Source: CAVUCH01 sp963697705 | GTDB lineage: Bacteria; Acidobacteriota; Vicinamibacteria; Vicinamibacterales; JAENWD01 | Direction of reading: 5' to 3' | Assembly: GCA_963697705.1 (NCBI GenBank) | Contig: CAVOPA010000019.1 | Span: forward strand, 248,001 to 312,000 | DNA: 64,000 bases | Shown: positions 17,440 to 26,498 of the stretch, in pieces | How positions within the stretch are numbered: position 1 is the first letter of the stretch | Layout: every line of letters begins with the position of its first letter | The notes under the pieces: model-generated | Databases searched by the model: none | Told to the model about the DNA's origin: nothing | Seen by the model: only the letters and a program-made list of their open reading frames with translations | Program-made: the position numbers and the translations under genes

Positions 17440-20400
17440 ATGCCAGTTCGCCGCTTCCGTGCCGCCTGCGCGGCACCGGCCGTGTTGTGCCTGACCGTCG
17501 TGGTGCTCGTCCGCGCACGCACACCAGACGAGGCGGGCCCGCCGTACTCGCCGGCGGATTCCATGAAGACGATGCAGCTCGAACAGGGCTTCCGGCTGGA
17601 GCTGGTCGCCAGCGAGCCGGACGTGCAGAGCCCAGTCGCCATGGACATCGACGAGGACGGACGGCTGTTCGTCGTGGAGATGCCGGGCTATCCGCTCGAC
17701 GTCTCGCCAACCGGAAAAGTCAAGCTGCTGGAGGATCGCGACGGCGACGGCCGCTTCGAGCACGTCACGGTGTTCGCCGATCGACTCGTGCTGCCGAACG
17801 GCGTGATGCGGTGGAAGAAGGGCATCCTCGTGACCGCTGCCCCGGACGTCATCTACTTCGAAGATACCGACGGTGACGGCCATGCCGACGTGCGCCGTGT
17901 GGTGCTGACCGGGTTCGCCCGCACAAATCCTCAACACGCGGTCAACACGCCCTTGTACGGCCTCGACAACTGGGTGTACGTCGCGCACCAGGGCCCCGCC
18001 GGGGCAGTGATCTACAAGGATCTGTTCGGAGACCGCGGCAAGCCGCTGATCTTTCCCGACCGTCCGGGACAGGCGCCGGTGGATCCGAAGGACAGCACCG
18101 TCCGATTCCGTCCCGACACGTTCCAGGCGGAGCCGATCGGAGGGGAGTCGCAGTACGGCCACACCTTCGATGCGTACGGCCACTATTTCGGCAACGACAA
18201 CTCGCACCATCTGTGGCATGAGGTGATCGGCGCGCGCTACCTCCAGCGCAATCCGCACCTGCTGGTGAGCCGCGTGATGCACGACGTGCCGGACCATGGA
18301 GCGGCCGCGCAGGTGTTCCCGATCACGAAGCGGCCCACGTTCGAGCTGCTCACCGAGGCGGGCGAGTTCACCTCGGCGTGTGCCCCGACGATCTACCTCG
18401 GAGGCGCGTTCGGGGGCGACTACGAGGGATCCGTCTTCGAAGGCGAACCCGTCCACAACCTCGTGCACCGCGACGTGCTGTCGCAGTCGGGACCGACGTT
18501 CACCGGCCGCCGCGGCCAGGCCGACCGCGAGTTCCTCGCGGCGGGCGATGCATGGTTTCGGCCCGTGAGCTTCTACGTCGGCCCGGACGCCGCGCTGTAC
18601 GTCGTCGATTACTACCGGGCCCGCATCGAGCACCCGGAGTGGACATCCAGTGACTTGCAGCGCGATCCACGCTCACTGTACGAGGGCCAGGACCGCGGCC
18701 GCATCTACCGCGTGGTCCGCGATCCAGCATCGGCACCGGTGCGTGCTCGGCCGGCCCTTGGCGGCGCGTCGAGCGAGCAGCTGGTCGGCCTGCTGACGGA
18801 CTCGAACGCGTGGTGGCGACGCACGGCGCAGCGGCTGCTCGTCGAACGCGCGGATCGCAGCGTCGCGCCTGCGCTGACGAGGCTCGCGACCGAGGCGCCG
18901 ACGGGACCGAGCCGGCTGCACGCCTTGTGGACCCTCGAGGGCCTCGGCGCGCTGAGCGCAGACACCATCGCACGTGCGCTCGGCGATGCGGACCCTGGCG
19001 TCCGCGAGAACGCAGTGCTCCTTGCCGAATTGAACGGGTCGGTACCAGGCCTCGACGAGCGGCTGGCGGCGCTCGCCTCGGACCGGGACCCCCGCGTGCG
19101 GTTCCAGGTGCTCGCGACGCTCGGCAATCGCGACACGCCCGTCGCCACGGCGGCGCACGAGCGGTTGCTGTTTGCCGAGCTCGAGGACCCCTGGATGCAG
19201 ATCGCCGGCCTGAGCGCAGGCTCCGACCGCGCGGCACGCTACTTCGAGCGTGCGACGACCGGCGCGGACCCGATCACGGCCCATGAGAGCGAGGGACGCG
19301 CGGAATTCGTCCGTCGCGTCGCCAGTGTCATGGGCGCGCGCCAGGACGCCTCCGGGATCGAGCGCGTCATCACGACCGTCGCCTCCGCCCCGGGCGCGGC
19401 GCCATCGACAGACGGCGCCTGGTGGCGAGCCGCGGCACTCGAGGGGCTCGCGGAGGGCGCGCACGGGCGAGCGTCGGCCCGCGCGTCGCTCGAGGGCAGC
19501 CGGGATCGGCTGCTGGGCATGATGGACAGCCCGTCAGCCGCCGTGCGGAGCGGCGTGCTGCACCTGCTCGGAGTCGCCGGGCTTGGCAATGGCGACGCCG
19601 TGCGCCAAGCGCTTACACGGGCTGAGCGCATGGCGAACACGGCGACGGCAGACCAGGCGCGACGCGCAGACGCGATCCGCCTGCTGGCGCTCGATCACGT
19701 CACAGACCGAACGGCACTGCTGCAGTCCCTCGTCGATGCGCGGCAGCCCGACGCCGTCCAGTCGGCAGCCATCACGGCCCTCGGGCAGCGACCGGGCCGG
19801 CCGATCGGCACGTTCCTGCTCCGCAAATGGCCCCAGCTGACGCCTGCCGCGCGATCCGACGCCGCGGATACCCTGCTCAACGATGAATCGCGGACGTGGC
19901 TGCTGGTTGATGCGATGAAGTCGGGCACGGTGCAGCGGTGGACGCTGAACTTCGATCAGAAGCGGCAACTGATCATGAATGACAACGAGCAGATCCGCAC
20001 GGCGGCGCGCGCGCTGCTGGAGGAAGACCCGCGTCAGCGCGGTCAGACGGTCCAGCGCTACGCCGCGGCACTCGATCTGGCCGGCGACCCCGCACGCGGC
20101 GAACAGGTGTTCGCCACGGTCTGCGTGACGTGCCACGCCATCGGCGGCAAGGGCGGCGATCTCGGGCCCGACCTCGTCACGGTTCGTCATCGGCCGCCGT
20201 TGCTGCTGCTGGGCGACATCCTGCTGCCCAGCCAGGCCATCGCCCAGAAATACGAGACGTACATCGTCGAGCGCACGTCGGGCAAGACGCAATCAGGCGT
20301 CCTGGCAGCGCAGACGCCGACATCGATCACCCTGCGTCAAGGGAGTGCGCAGCAGGTCACCATCCCGCGGGGCGAGATCCGGAAGATGACGGTCTCGCCC

Positions 20401-20481
20401 CAGTCGGCCATGCCCGCGGACCTCGACAAGCTGATCACACCGGAGCAGATGGCGGACCTGCTGGCGTTCCTGCGACGGTGA
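17440..20481 (+). CDS. PVC-type membrane-bound dehydrogenase/haem-binding HEAT-repeat protein
   Basis: This 1013-residue secreted protein has an N-terminal signal or anchor helix (AVLCLTVVVLVRA). A beta-propeller of the PVC-type dehydrogenase kind spans about residues 40-440 (VAMDIDEDGRLFVVEMPGYP, LPNGVMRWKKGILVTAAPDV, VDYYRARIEHPEW). HEAT-like helical repeats cover about 460-870. A C-terminal c-type haem site C-V-T-C-H lies at 895-899, followed by GGDLGPDL and an ATPTSITLRQG-like haem-domain tail. Relatives are abundant in Planctomycetes, Verrucomicrobia and Acidobacteria, and are thought to oxidise sugars or other periplasmic substrates. The start at 17440 follows GGAGGG. A TATATT hexamer at 17413-17418 is a possible -10 box. 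Substrate unknown. Confidence 0.88.
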   Translation: MPVRRFRAACAAPAVLCLTVVVLVRARTPDEAGPPYSPADSMKTMQLEQGFRLELVASEPDVQSPVAMDIDEDGRLFVVEMPGYPLDVSPTGKVKLLEDRDGDGRFEHVTVFADRLVLPNGVMRWKKGILVTAAPDVIYFEDTDGDGHADVRRVVLTGFARTNPQHAVNTPLYGLDNWVYVAHQGPAGAVIYKDLFGDRGKPLIFPDRPGQAPVDPKDSTVRFRPDTFQAEPIGGESQYGHTFDAYGHYFGNDNSHHLWHEVIGARYLQRNPHLLVSRVMHDVPDHGAAAQVFPITKRPTFELLTEAGEFTSACAPTIYLGGAFGGDYEGSVFEGEPVHNLVHRDVLSQSGPTFTGRRGQADREFLAAGDAWFRPVSFYVGPDAALYVVDYYRARIEHPEWTSSDLQRDPRSLYEGQDRGRIYRVVRDPASAPVRARPALGGASSEQLVGLLTDSNAWWRRTAQRLLVERADRSVAPALTRLATEAPTGPSRLHALWTLEGLGALSADTIARALGDADPGVRENAVLLAELNGSVPGLDERLAALASDRDPRVRFQVLATLGNRDTPVATAAHERLLFAELEDPWMQIAGLSAGSDRAARYFERATTGADPITAHESEGRAEFVRRVASVMGARQDASGIERVITTVASAPGAAPSTDGAWWRAAALEGLAEGAHGRASARASLEGSRDRLLGMMDSPSAAVRSGVLHLLGVAGLGNGDAVRQALTRAERMANTATADQARRADAIRLLALDHVTDRTALLQSLVDARQPDAVQSAAITALGQRPGRPIGTFLLRKWPQLTPAARSDAADTLLNDESRTWLLVDAMKSGTVQRWTLNFDQKRQLIMNDNEQIRTAARALLEEDPRQRGQTVQRYAAALDLAGDPARGEQVFATVCVTCHAIGGKGGDLGPDLVTVRHRPPLLLLGDILLPSQAIAQKYETYIVERTSGKTQSGVLAAQTPTSITLRQGSAQQVTIPRGEIRKMTVSPQSAMPADLDKLITPEQMADLLAFLRR

Positions 20482-20510
20482 TCGGGCGGGCGTCCATCGG
20501 TTGCCAGACT

Positions 20511-20768
20511 GATCGCGACCAAGCCCGGCTTGGCAACCCTGCCGTTCTTGGCATCAATCGGCACTGGTCGACAACGACGGCGCACGACTCGAGGGCCCGG
20601 CGGCCGGCAATCTCGTGATCCTCGATGCCTGGCCGGGTATGATGCGCACGGTGTACGGCGACCACCGGCGCTTCGTGCAGACCTACTTCACGACCTTCGA
20701 ATTCACACGCTTTTTCCAAGCCAAGGCCGCGCTGTCAGACGAAGAGTTGAAGACGGCCACCGAAGTCC
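20511..20768 (+). pseudogene. Chimeric remnant: acetyl-CoA synthetase piece joined to GNAT piece
   Basis: Bases 20511 to about 20699 match an internal part of the acs gene at about 62654-62835 (minus strand), roughly nine in ten bases with one small indel. Bases about 20700-20768 match the acetyltransferase gene at about 59947-60014. The two pieces keep their native reading frames and are fused in one open frame (20615-20956): AWPGMMRTVYGDHRRF from Acs leads into QAKAALSDEELKTATEV from the GNAT. Orientation and order match the intact locus, where about 2.6 kb separates the genes. The rest of the 20482-20998 gap shows no recognisable gene. Confidence 0.85.
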
Positions 20769-20998
20769 AGCCGCGCGCGCACTGTATCGGGAGAGTCGTC
20801 GGCGCGCTGGTACAGATGTTCACTGGTGCATCGGCCGTTGAGACGTGCGAATGGGTTGGTGGTGCGGTGGAATGGTGGCGGTCTGCCGCGGTGGAATCGC
20901 GAATTTCACGGCGGATCAGCGGCGAAGCGTGCAGGAGGGCATCCGGCGACGGTTGACGCAAGCGGCGCGTTGGTGAAACAGTAGCGCTCCCAACCGCC

Positions 20999-22886
20999 AT
21001 GCAAGCCCGGCGCGCGCTGTTTGCGGCCACTCTTCTTGCGCTCCTGTCGGCTGCGGGTCTGGCCGCGGCCGAGCCACGCGTCAGCAAAGTCGAACCTCCG
21101 AACTGGTGGCCCGGTCACACGTGGAACCCGGTTCGCATTCTGATCCACGGCACTGGCCTGCAAGGCGCTCGCGTCGACGCCGTCGGGGATGGGCTCACCG
21201 TCGGCCTCGTCCGTGTCAATGCGGCGGGCTCGTACCTGTTCGTCGACGTGGCGATTGATCCGGCCGCGGCGCCGGGCCGACGCCGGCTGCGCGTCACCAC
21301 GGCGTCCGGCACCGCGGATGCTCCTTTCGAGATCACGGCTCCGCTTCCGCGCGCCCGACGGTTTCAGGGGTTCTCCCCGGACGATGTCATTTACCTGCTG
21401 ATGCCAGACCGGTTCAGGGACGGCGACCCGACCAACGACAACCCGCCGTCCTCGCCGGGCCTGTTCGATCGATCCAAGGGCCGCTATTACCACGGCGGCG
21501 ACCTTGCCGGCGTCCGCGAGAAGCTGCCGTACCTGAAGGACCTGGGCATCACGGCTCTCTGGCTGAACCCGTGGTACGACAACGTCAACCACCTGAATGA
21601 GAAAGAGAAGTACGACAACCTCCCGATTACCGACTATCACGGCTACGGCGCCGTGGACTTCTATGGGGTCGAGGAGCACTTTGGCTCGATGGCCGATCTC
21701 CTGGCCCTCGTGGAGTCGGCCCAGCGGCTTGGCATCAAGGTGATTCAGGACCAGGTCGCGAACCACTCGGGTCCGTACCACCCGTGGGTGACCGACCCTC
21801 CGACGCCGACATGGTTCAACGGCACCGAAGCGAAGCACGTCGCCAACACATGGCAGACCTGGACACTGCAGGATCCGCATGCGTCGCCCCAGGCGCAGCG
21901 CGACACGCTCGATGGATGGTTCATCGACATCCTGCCCGACTTGAATCAAGACGATGACGAGGTCGCCAGGTACATCATCCAGAACTCGCTGTGGTGGGTG
22001 GGTACGCTCGGCCTCGACGGCATCCGGCAGGACACGTGGCCGTACGTGCCGCGCGCCTTCTGGCAACGCTGGATGGAGGCGCTCAAGCGCGAGTACCCGC
22101 AGCTCACGGCCGTCGGCGAGCTGTACGACGGCGACCCCGCGCTCGTGTCTTTTTTCGCGGGCGGCGCCGCCCGCTTCGACGGCGTAGACACCAAGGTCGA
22201 CTCGTTGTTCGATTTTCCGCTCTTCTTCACGATCCGCCGAGCCTTCGCGGAGGGTAAGCCAATACGGGAAATCGTGCAGATGCTCGGACGCGATCACCTG
22301 TATCCCGACGCGTCCCGGCTCGTGGTGTTTCTCGGCAACCACGACATGCTGCGGTTCATGAACGAGACGGGAGCGACGACCGCCGGGCTGAAGCTGGCGC
22401 AGACGTTCATCATGACGACGCGCGGCATTCCGCAGATCTACTACGGGGACGAGATCGCGATGGCGGGCGGTGGTGATCCGGACAACCGCCGGAGCATGCC
22501 GGGCGCTTTCGCGGGCGACCCGCGCGACACGTTCACCGCGGCCGGTCGAACGCCGGAGGAGCAGGACGTGTTCGATCACCTGCGGCGCGTCATTCATCTG
22601 CGGCACGAGCTCGAACCGCTGCGTCGCGGCTCGTTGCAGCAGCTGTACATCGCCGAGCAGCAGTACGCCTTCGCGCGGACCACGGCGCGGGAATCGGTTC
22701 TCGTCGCCTTCAACAACGACACGAAGCCGGCGACGTGCATCGTGAAGGATCGGCGGCACGCGCGTGGAAAACGGCGCCGTGCTGACCGATCGCCTCGGCA
22801 CGATTGCGAACATCACGGTCGAGAACGGCCAGGTGACGCTGACCCTGCCGCCGCGTTCGGCCGTCATCCTGACCGTTGTCCGTTAG
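20999..22886 (+). CDS. Secreted neopullulanase/cyclomaltodextrinase (GH13), one frameshift near the end
   Basis: This gene encodes a signal peptide (ALFAATLLALLSAAGLAAA), a cyclomaltodextrinase N-terminal domain, and a GH13 barrel that hydrolyses alpha-glucans in the periplasm or outside the cell. Catalytic residues are visible: the Asp nucleophile in LDGIRQDTWPYV, the Glu in AVGELYDGD, and the Asp in FLGNHDM. The architecture resembles SusA-type neopullulanases. At about 22745-22755 the frame must change by one base. The correct C-terminal beta-domain (TRVENGAVLTDRLG to SAVILTVVR) is then read to the TAG at 22884-22886. The length is a multiple of three plus one, so one extra base is implied. 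It is immediately followed by a sugar permease. Confidence 0.85.
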
Positions 22887-22913
22887 CCGTCAACGGAATT
22901 GGGGATCAGAGCG

Positions 22914-24245
22914 ATGAACCGACCCCGTCTCTCGTTTTGGCAGATCTGGAATATGAGCTTCGGGTTCCTCGGCATCCAGTTCGGCTGGGGGCTGCAGATG
23001 GGGAACATGAGCGCCATCTACGAGAAGCTTGGGGCGCAGCCGGATCGGATTCCCATCCTGTGGCTGGCGGCGCCGCTCACCGGACTGCTGATCCAGCCAA
23101 TCGTCGGTTCGTTGAGCGATCGCACGTGGGGGCGGCTCGGCCGGCGGCGCCCGTACTTCCTCGTTGGCGCGATCCTCTCCAGCCTCGCGCTGTTCGTGAT
23201 GCCAACGTCGTCGTCGCTGTGGATGGCCGCCGGACTGCTGTGGATTCTGGACGCCAGCATCAACGTGAGCATGGAGCCGTTCCGCGCATTCGTCGCAGAC
23301 AAGCTGAACGACGAGCAGCGGACCACAGGCTTCGTGATGCAGAGTTTCTTCATCGGGCTGGGTGCCACGTGTGCCGGCACGCTGCCGATGCTCTTCCGGT
23401 ATCTGGGCGTCGAGGGCACCACGCCGAGCGGTATCCCGCTGACCGTGAAATACGCGTTCCAGGTAGGGGCGGTCGCCTTCTTCGGGGGCGTGCTCTGGAC
23501 CGTGCTGACGACGGGCGAGTATCCGCCGGAGGACATGGCGGAGTTCGAGCGGATGAAGCGCGAACGGCGGGGCGTTGCAGCCGCGGCGCGCGAGATTGTC
23601 TCCGCGGTGCGCGAGATGCCGCACACCATGAAGCAGCTGGCCGTCGTGCAGTTCTTCACGTGGCTGGGGCTGTTCTGCATGTGGCTGTTCTACGTGCCCG
23701 CCGTCGCGCGTCACGTGTTCGGCGCCGTGGATCCGCATTCCGAGCTCTACACGCGCGGCGTGGAGTGGGGGAACTTCACCTTCTCCTTCTACTCGATCGT
23801 CTGCTTCATCGTGGCGTTTGCGTTGCCGCGCTTCGCGGCGGTCACCAGCCGCAAGACGGTGCATGCGACGGCGCTGCTCTGTGGCAGCGTGGGGCTGCTC
23901 TCGATCTGGGTGATCCACGAGCCCTGGCTGCTGGTGCTGTCGATGTGCGGCGTAGGAATCGCGTGGGCATCCATCCTTTCGATGCCGTACGCAATTCTGT
24001 CGGGCTCATTGCCGCCGGCCCGCATGGGCGTCTACATGGGCGTCTTCAACTTCTTCATCGTGCTGCCGGAGATCCTTCAGGCGCTGACCTTCGGGCCGCT
24101 GATCCGCACCGCGTTCGGCGCGGGCAACCCGAACGCGCCGGTCTACGTCGTCCTCATCGGCGGGTGTTGCCTCGCGCTCGCGGCGATGCTCGTCTCGCGG
24201 GTGGAGGACCCCGCTGGATCGTCCCGGGCGGCGGTGGGCGTGTAG
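22914..24245 (+). CDS. MFS sugar transporter (GPH/SLC45-like)
   Basis: This ~443-residue, 12-span permease has features of maltose/sucrose-proton symporters: FWQIWNMSFGFLGIQFGWGL, LTGLLIQPIVGSLSD with RTWGRLGRRRPYFLVGA after it, and MEPFRAFVADKLNDEQRTTG. It should import maltose or malto-oligosaccharides released by the neopullulanase just upstream (27 bases between stop and ATG). The ATG at 22914 (MNRPRLSFW) is the natural start; a TTG at 22899 in the same frame is less likely. The hydrolase-plus-permease pair forms a uptake unit that would feed GlgE/maltokinase metabolism encoded on the other strand. Confidence 0.88.
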   Translation: MNRPRLSFWQIWNMSFGFLGIQFGWGLQMGNMSAIYEKLGAQPDRIPILWLAAPLTGLLIQPIVGSLSDRTWGRLGRRRPYFLVGAILSSLALFVMPTSSSLWMAAGLLWILDASINVSMEPFRAFVADKLNDEQRTTGFVMQSFFIGLGATCAGTLPMLFRYLGVEGTTPSGIPLTVKYAFQVGAVAFFGGVLWTVLTTGEYPPEDMAEFERMKRERRGVAAAAREIVSAVREMPHTMKQLAVVQFFTWLGLFCMWLFYVPAVARHVFGAVDPHSELYTRGVEWGNFTFSFYSIVCFIVAFALPRFAAVTSRKTVHATALLCGSVGLLSIWVIHEPWLLVLSMCGVGIAWASILSMPYAILSGSLPPARMGVYMGVFNFFIVLPEILQALTFGPLIRTAFGAGNPNAPVYVVLIGGCCLALAAMLVSRVEDPAGSSRAAVGV

Positions 24246-24880
24246 TCTCTTCCGCTTATCTACCGGCCCACGCACCCAGCCGGAATTGCGGTCGTTCACC
24301 GGTTTCCTGTCGCGCAAGCTGACGGGCGGCTTATGGGCTCCACGCCGGCCTGAGCTCGGACACGAAAAACAGGAAGACTGAAAACGGACTTTGCCGCGTC
24401 GGCCAGCGTTCACTACTTGGGGCATCCAGCTTTCGGTTTTCACGAAGGACACAAAGCACACGAAGAGGTAGACACTCTCCGGACACTGGGAGTACGTGCG
24501 ACGCGCGGCTGGCGAAGCCAGCCGAGCGCCGACGCGGGCCTGCGGCCCGCGCGCGTCGCTCTGCGCCGGCGGATCGACGATTGGGCCCGGCCCTCGTCGT
24601 CGGTAATGCCCGCCTCAGGCAAGCCTCGTCGTGTGTGCCCGCCCTTTCAGGCGGGTGTCGTGTTCCTGTGGTGCCCGTTTTATCCGTAGAGGCGATCGTG
24701 CTCTTTGTGCCTGCGTGCGCCTCGTGTTCTTCGTGCCCTTCGTGTCCTCGGTGCGATTGAATGCAGTGGCGCGGCGCATCGCGTGAAGCCGGTCCGCTGC
24801 CCGTGTAGATCGAGTGTTGTGACAACGCGAGGCAGAGCCGAGCGGGGTGACCGCGACTGAGCCGCCGCGTCAGCAAGAGG
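24246..24880. other. Gene-free stretch with repeat debris
   Basis: No gene is recognisable in these 635 bases. They hold an inverted pair of CACGAAGGACAC-type repeats (about 24439-24466 and 24697-24757). There is a perfect 8-bp hairpin with a GAA loop at 24506-24524, and a 7-bp hairpin with a TGC loop at 24534-24550. A degenerate REP stem (GCCCGCC / GGCGGGT) is at about 24638-24656. The stretch separates the 3' ends of two convergent sugar-metabolism units. Confidence 0.6.
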
Positions 24881-26498
24881 TCAGCGGAGCAGGCGGAGCA
24901 GCCCTTCGACCGGTACAGGCAACCAGTCCGGACGGTTGTTCAGCTCGTACTGGAGCTCGTAGAGCGCCTTGTCGATCATGAGGAGCTCCAACAGCGTCGA
25001 GAGCTGCGCGCTGTCCGCGGGGATGAAGGACGCGTCCTGGGTGTCGGCGAAGTACGACGACAGGAATGCCGAGGCGAGGCTGGTCTCCCAGAGAGTGGCC
25101 CAGGGCCCGCGCTCGAGGGCGGAGGCGTCGTGGGCGCGGCTCCAGGCGAAGAGGCCGGACCACGCAGCGTAGCTGTACGAGCGGAGCATGCCGGCGACAT
25201 CGGTCAGGGGCGACCGCTTGCGGCGGCGGTCGCTGAGGGATCGTGCGGGCTCACCCTCGAAGTCGAGCAGCACGTACTTCGCCCCGGTCCAGAGCAGCTG
25301 TCCCAGGTGATAGTCCTGGTGGCACCGTGTCTTCATCGCGTCGAGACACGTGCCCGCGAGCGCGTCGAGGCGGCGGATCAGCGCCGGCTGCAGCCCGAGC
25401 AGCTCCCGTGCCCGTTCGGCCGTCTGGCCCGCGAGCAGCGGCACGCGGGCGGCGAGCAGGGTGAAACCACGGCGTCGCGCGGTCGCGCGTGCCGTCCACG
25501 ACCGCGGACACATCCGCGCTCGCCATCGGCTCGGGTGCGAGCGCCTCATCGGCGCCCCTCGCCAGCGCGAGGTGCAGGGCGGCCGTCTGGTGCCCCAGCG
25601 TGTAGGCCGCTTCGAGATACGCACCGATCGGTTCTCGTGCAGCCGCCGCGAGGTCCTGGTGCGGCAGTTCGAGCAGCGTGCCCTGCGGGATGAGCGAACG
25701 CGCGAGGTCTGTCGGACCGCTGGCCACGCGCGCGTAATACTGCCCCGCGTGTTCGAGCGCATGCTCCCAGCCGTCGGTGGCGTCGGGTACGAGGGCGTGC
25801 AGCACGGCGAGCGCGGAGCTCTCGAGTCCAGTGGTGTACTCCATCGAGCCGAGCACGGCCGGCACGTCGGTGAACCCCACTTTGCGCAGGAAGCGGCCGA
25901 GCTCGAGCTCCGGGTGCGGGCCGGGCTCGAGACGACGATACATCTTCAGGATCGACGCGCGCCCGAACACGATCGACGAGTTGCTCTGCTCGGCGCTGCT
26001 CCGCCGCACCGGGATGTCGGTGAGGTGGCTCGATATGACCGAGGGCACGTCGCGCACGCTGACGACGCTGCCTTCGATGAACCCGAACTGGCGGCGCGCG
26101 TCGATGGCATCGAGCAGACCGCGGCAGGCGTTGTCGTCCGCCAGCGCGTCGATCAGCAGGCGTCCACCTTCGGCATCGATCCACGCAATCGCGGCGGCCG
26201 GGCGGTCCGTCAACAGGGCCGATGTCTCGGGGGCCGCCAGCACCGTCAACGGCAGCGCGTATCGGTCGGTGCCGCCGTCCGCGAACTGCACGTCTGCCAC
26301 CGCGAGAAAGGGCGTGAGCGGCGGCTGCAGCGGACCGCCGTCGAACACGCGGACACGCTCAATCGATCGGGCCTTGTTGCCGAACCACCGCTGGCGCGTG
26401 AGAAAGGCCGGCAGCGCCGCCGTTTCGAGCACCGCACGGGCGGCACCCTCGAACACGCCTTCGAAGCGCGAAGCCCCGAGCAGCGGAATAGCAGGCAT
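24881..26498 (-). CDS. mak: Maltokinase, one frameshift
   Basis: This kinase phosphorylates maltose to maltose-1-phosphate, the donor for GlgE. N-terminal features are LPAFLTRQRWFGNKARSIE and a central SNSSIVFGRASILKMYRRLE nucleotide-binding strand-loop. The C-terminal part, in a second frame, holds the catalytic HQDYHLGQLLW and the metal-binding LLDFEGEPARSLSDRRRK. The frame changes once near 25465-25485, and total length is a multiple of three plus one, so a single extra base would explain it. The start ATG shares its A with the GlgE stop (TGATG). The shared operon supports the functional call. It is stand-alone, not fused to trehalose synthase as in many bacteria. Confidence 0.85.

Noticed and set aside
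20906..22867. A 653-codon open frame antisense to the neopullulanase gene
   Set aside because: No recognisable motif, and the GH13 catalytic residues are read on the other strand.
22887..24322. Continuation of the neopullulanase frame to a 1107-residue protein
   Set aside because: After the frameshift near 22750 the translation turns Arg/His-rich and runs in the wrong frame over the permease gene. The true end is the TAG at 22884.
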